Source: Maribacter sp. (lineage in GTDB: Bacteria; Bacteroidota; Bacteroidia; Flavobacteriales; Flavobacteriaceae). Taken from it: a stretch of 7,347 nt of DNA. Each line of letters opens with the position of its first letter. Position 1 is the stretch's first letter. The notes beneath the pieces were generated by a model. That model did no database searches. It was not told the DNA's origin and worked only from the letters and a program-made list of their open reading frames with translations. The DNA lies in contig JABDKZ010000059.1 of assembly GCA_013001935.1 (NCBI GenBank), positions 1-7,347 of the forward strand. The letters are read 5' to 3'. A program made the translations under genes and the position numbers. Shown one piece after another: positions 7,201-7,347 of this stretch.

Positions 7201-7347
7201 GACTAGATTTCCTATTCCGGGAAGCGGAAATTTACCTCCGCTAGGATACAAATGCTTCTTTACTGAAAACTGTCCACCGTGCGGTCCATAACTGAACATG
7301 GGATGGTGTAATGCTAAAATCGTAGTAGTATTAGCATTCTTTTTTAT
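4267..7347 (-). CDS. Metallophosphoesterase / kinase-like / Omp85-type barrel fusion protein (N-terminus missing)
   Basis: The frame is open to the right edge, so 16 more residues (ending ILALHHP) precede the Met at 7299 and the true start lies outside. Numbering is from that Met. (1) Up to about 150: end of a calcineurin-like metallophosphoesterase, with metal-ligand motifs HHP just before Met1 and GHEH at 74-77; the DxH, GDxxD and GNHD/E motifs would lie upstream. (2) About 195-535: an unassigned domain with EYVMRALRK (237-245), ELYMIEE (324-330), IGDWDRHTDQWRW (381-393) and FRPVPRDRDQAF (406-417), reminiscent of the ATP-site, hinge, catalytic-loop and metal-binding elements of HipA/FAM20/CotH-like kinases. 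(3) 537-620: three Asp-rich RTX-like motifs. (4) About 641-1010: alternating beta strands of an outer-membrane barrel with the Omp85-type loop GIDGLRGFRNQRFTGK (LRGF at 914-917) and terminal Phe. It ends in tandem TAA codons. Expected location is the outer membrane; the substrate is unknown. Bacteroidota homologues are usually annotated only as metallophosphoesterase or BamA/TamA-family protein. Confidence 0.88.
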   Translation of the reverse strand: MKKNANTTTILALHHPMFSYGPHGGQFSVKKHLYPSGGKFPLPGIGNLVNFLRKTTGASPEDLQNKRYQELRNRIVTLAQNSEKVIFASGHEHTLQYIVEENTPQIVSGAGAKEGATRLLNGSRFSTGQMGYATLEIYTDGSSRVRFYGVTVDGTEEFLYTSEVLAAKRDNKLAVYDTNFPPEVKASIYTNEEVDKSWFFKSIWGERYRDVYAVKVAAPTVDLDTLFGGLKAVRKGGGHQSKSLRLVNKEGKEYVMRALRKSAEIYLQSMAFKEQYVVGEFEDTFTESLLEDFYTGSHPYAPFTIGELSDAVGIYHTNPKLYYIPKQNAIKDFDDDFGDELYMIEERTDSGHGDLKSFGYSNTLESTDDILKKLRTDEKYLVDNAEYLKARLFDMMIGDWDRHTDQWRWARFKDKENDKIIFRPVPRDRDQAFSIMGDGPLMNLITRIVPGLTLMEGFNEEIRSVKGFNGSPKTFALDMVLLPETTLDDWRTQAKFIQDNIDEAVIDRAFEAFPREVQGETIAKIKKTLLARKRNLMQTAEEYYSLINKYPIVTGTDKDDYFTISQLPDGKTLIVGNRIKNGKKGEVFFNKTFDPKITKEIWLYGLDDDDQFEVHEKKGRIKIRLVGGQNNDVYDVIDSRGVYIYDHKVKKNTFKNIKTAKMRLTNEYETNTYQPIQLKSSSNQFIPTIGSNPDDGFKIGFANVYTFNGFRQNPFTSQHTVNASFYFATKGFDLGYKGEFANAIGRANFELDTRFTSPNYSKNFFGLGNETVNPDDELGMDYNRVKLQTLKLAPALVWRGDLGSKFRTGVTYEKIEVEETENRFINTFFDTSGEESNKSFIGAEAEYTYSNSDNTAFPTLGMATSLHIGYKSNIDNGNQNFGYIIPSLSFAHKLVSNGRLVLATKLKAHFNIGDGYEFYQGASIGGIDGLRGFRNQRFTGKKSYYQNTDLRFRIKRFKTGLLPLTMGVYTGFDYGRVWLPNEDSDTWHTSYGGGFFLNATDIVSMTLAYFESIDGPRFTFGVGFGF

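Overview
The window (7347 bases, AT-rich) looks like chromosomal DNA of a Bacteroidota bacterium, most likely a marine-type member of the Flavobacteriaceae. This is inferred from the protein families (FG-GAP/VCBS surface protein, vanadium haloperoxidase-like lipoprotein, SRPBCC/GyrI-like membrane protein, phosphoesterase fused to an Omp85-like barrel), the short lipoprotein signals ending in FSC and IGC, and the near absence of space between genes. No rRNA, tRNA, CRISPR array, insertion sequence or other mobile element is visible.

Left part (1-4256, + strand): four co-directional genes, tightly packed and probably one transcript. They are (1) the C-terminal part of an FG-GAP/VCBS repeat protein cut by the left edge, (2) a lipoprotein of the vanadium-dependent haloperoxidase/PAP2 superfamily with a complete vanadate/phosphate-binding signature, (3) a membrane-anchored protein with an SRPBCC-like half and a GyrI-like ligand-binding half, and (4) a lipoprotein predicted to be a beta-propeller. 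Gaps are 4, 31 and 1 bases. Every complete product carries an export or membrane signal, so the unit points to the cell envelope. A plausible but unproven reading is a surface module in which an oxidative halogenating enzyme works beside binding or handling proteins for small molecules.

Right part (4267-7347, - strand): one very large gene, convergent with the operon (10 bases between stop codons) and cut by the right edge. Its visible 1026 residues hold the end of a calcineurin-like metallophosphoesterase, then a middle domain whose motifs resemble atypical kinases of the HipA/FAM20/CotH type, then a short Asp-rich stretch with RTX-like motifs, then a C-terminal Omp85/BamA/TamA-like outer-membrane barrel ending in Phe. 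A phosphatase-type domain and a possible kinase-type domain on one outer-membrane protein is the most unusual thing in the window.

There is no intergenic stretch longer than 31 bases, so no room for a separate promoter or RNA gene. Promoters for both transcription units must lie outside the window, apart from any internal promoter inside a coding sequence, which I could not identify.
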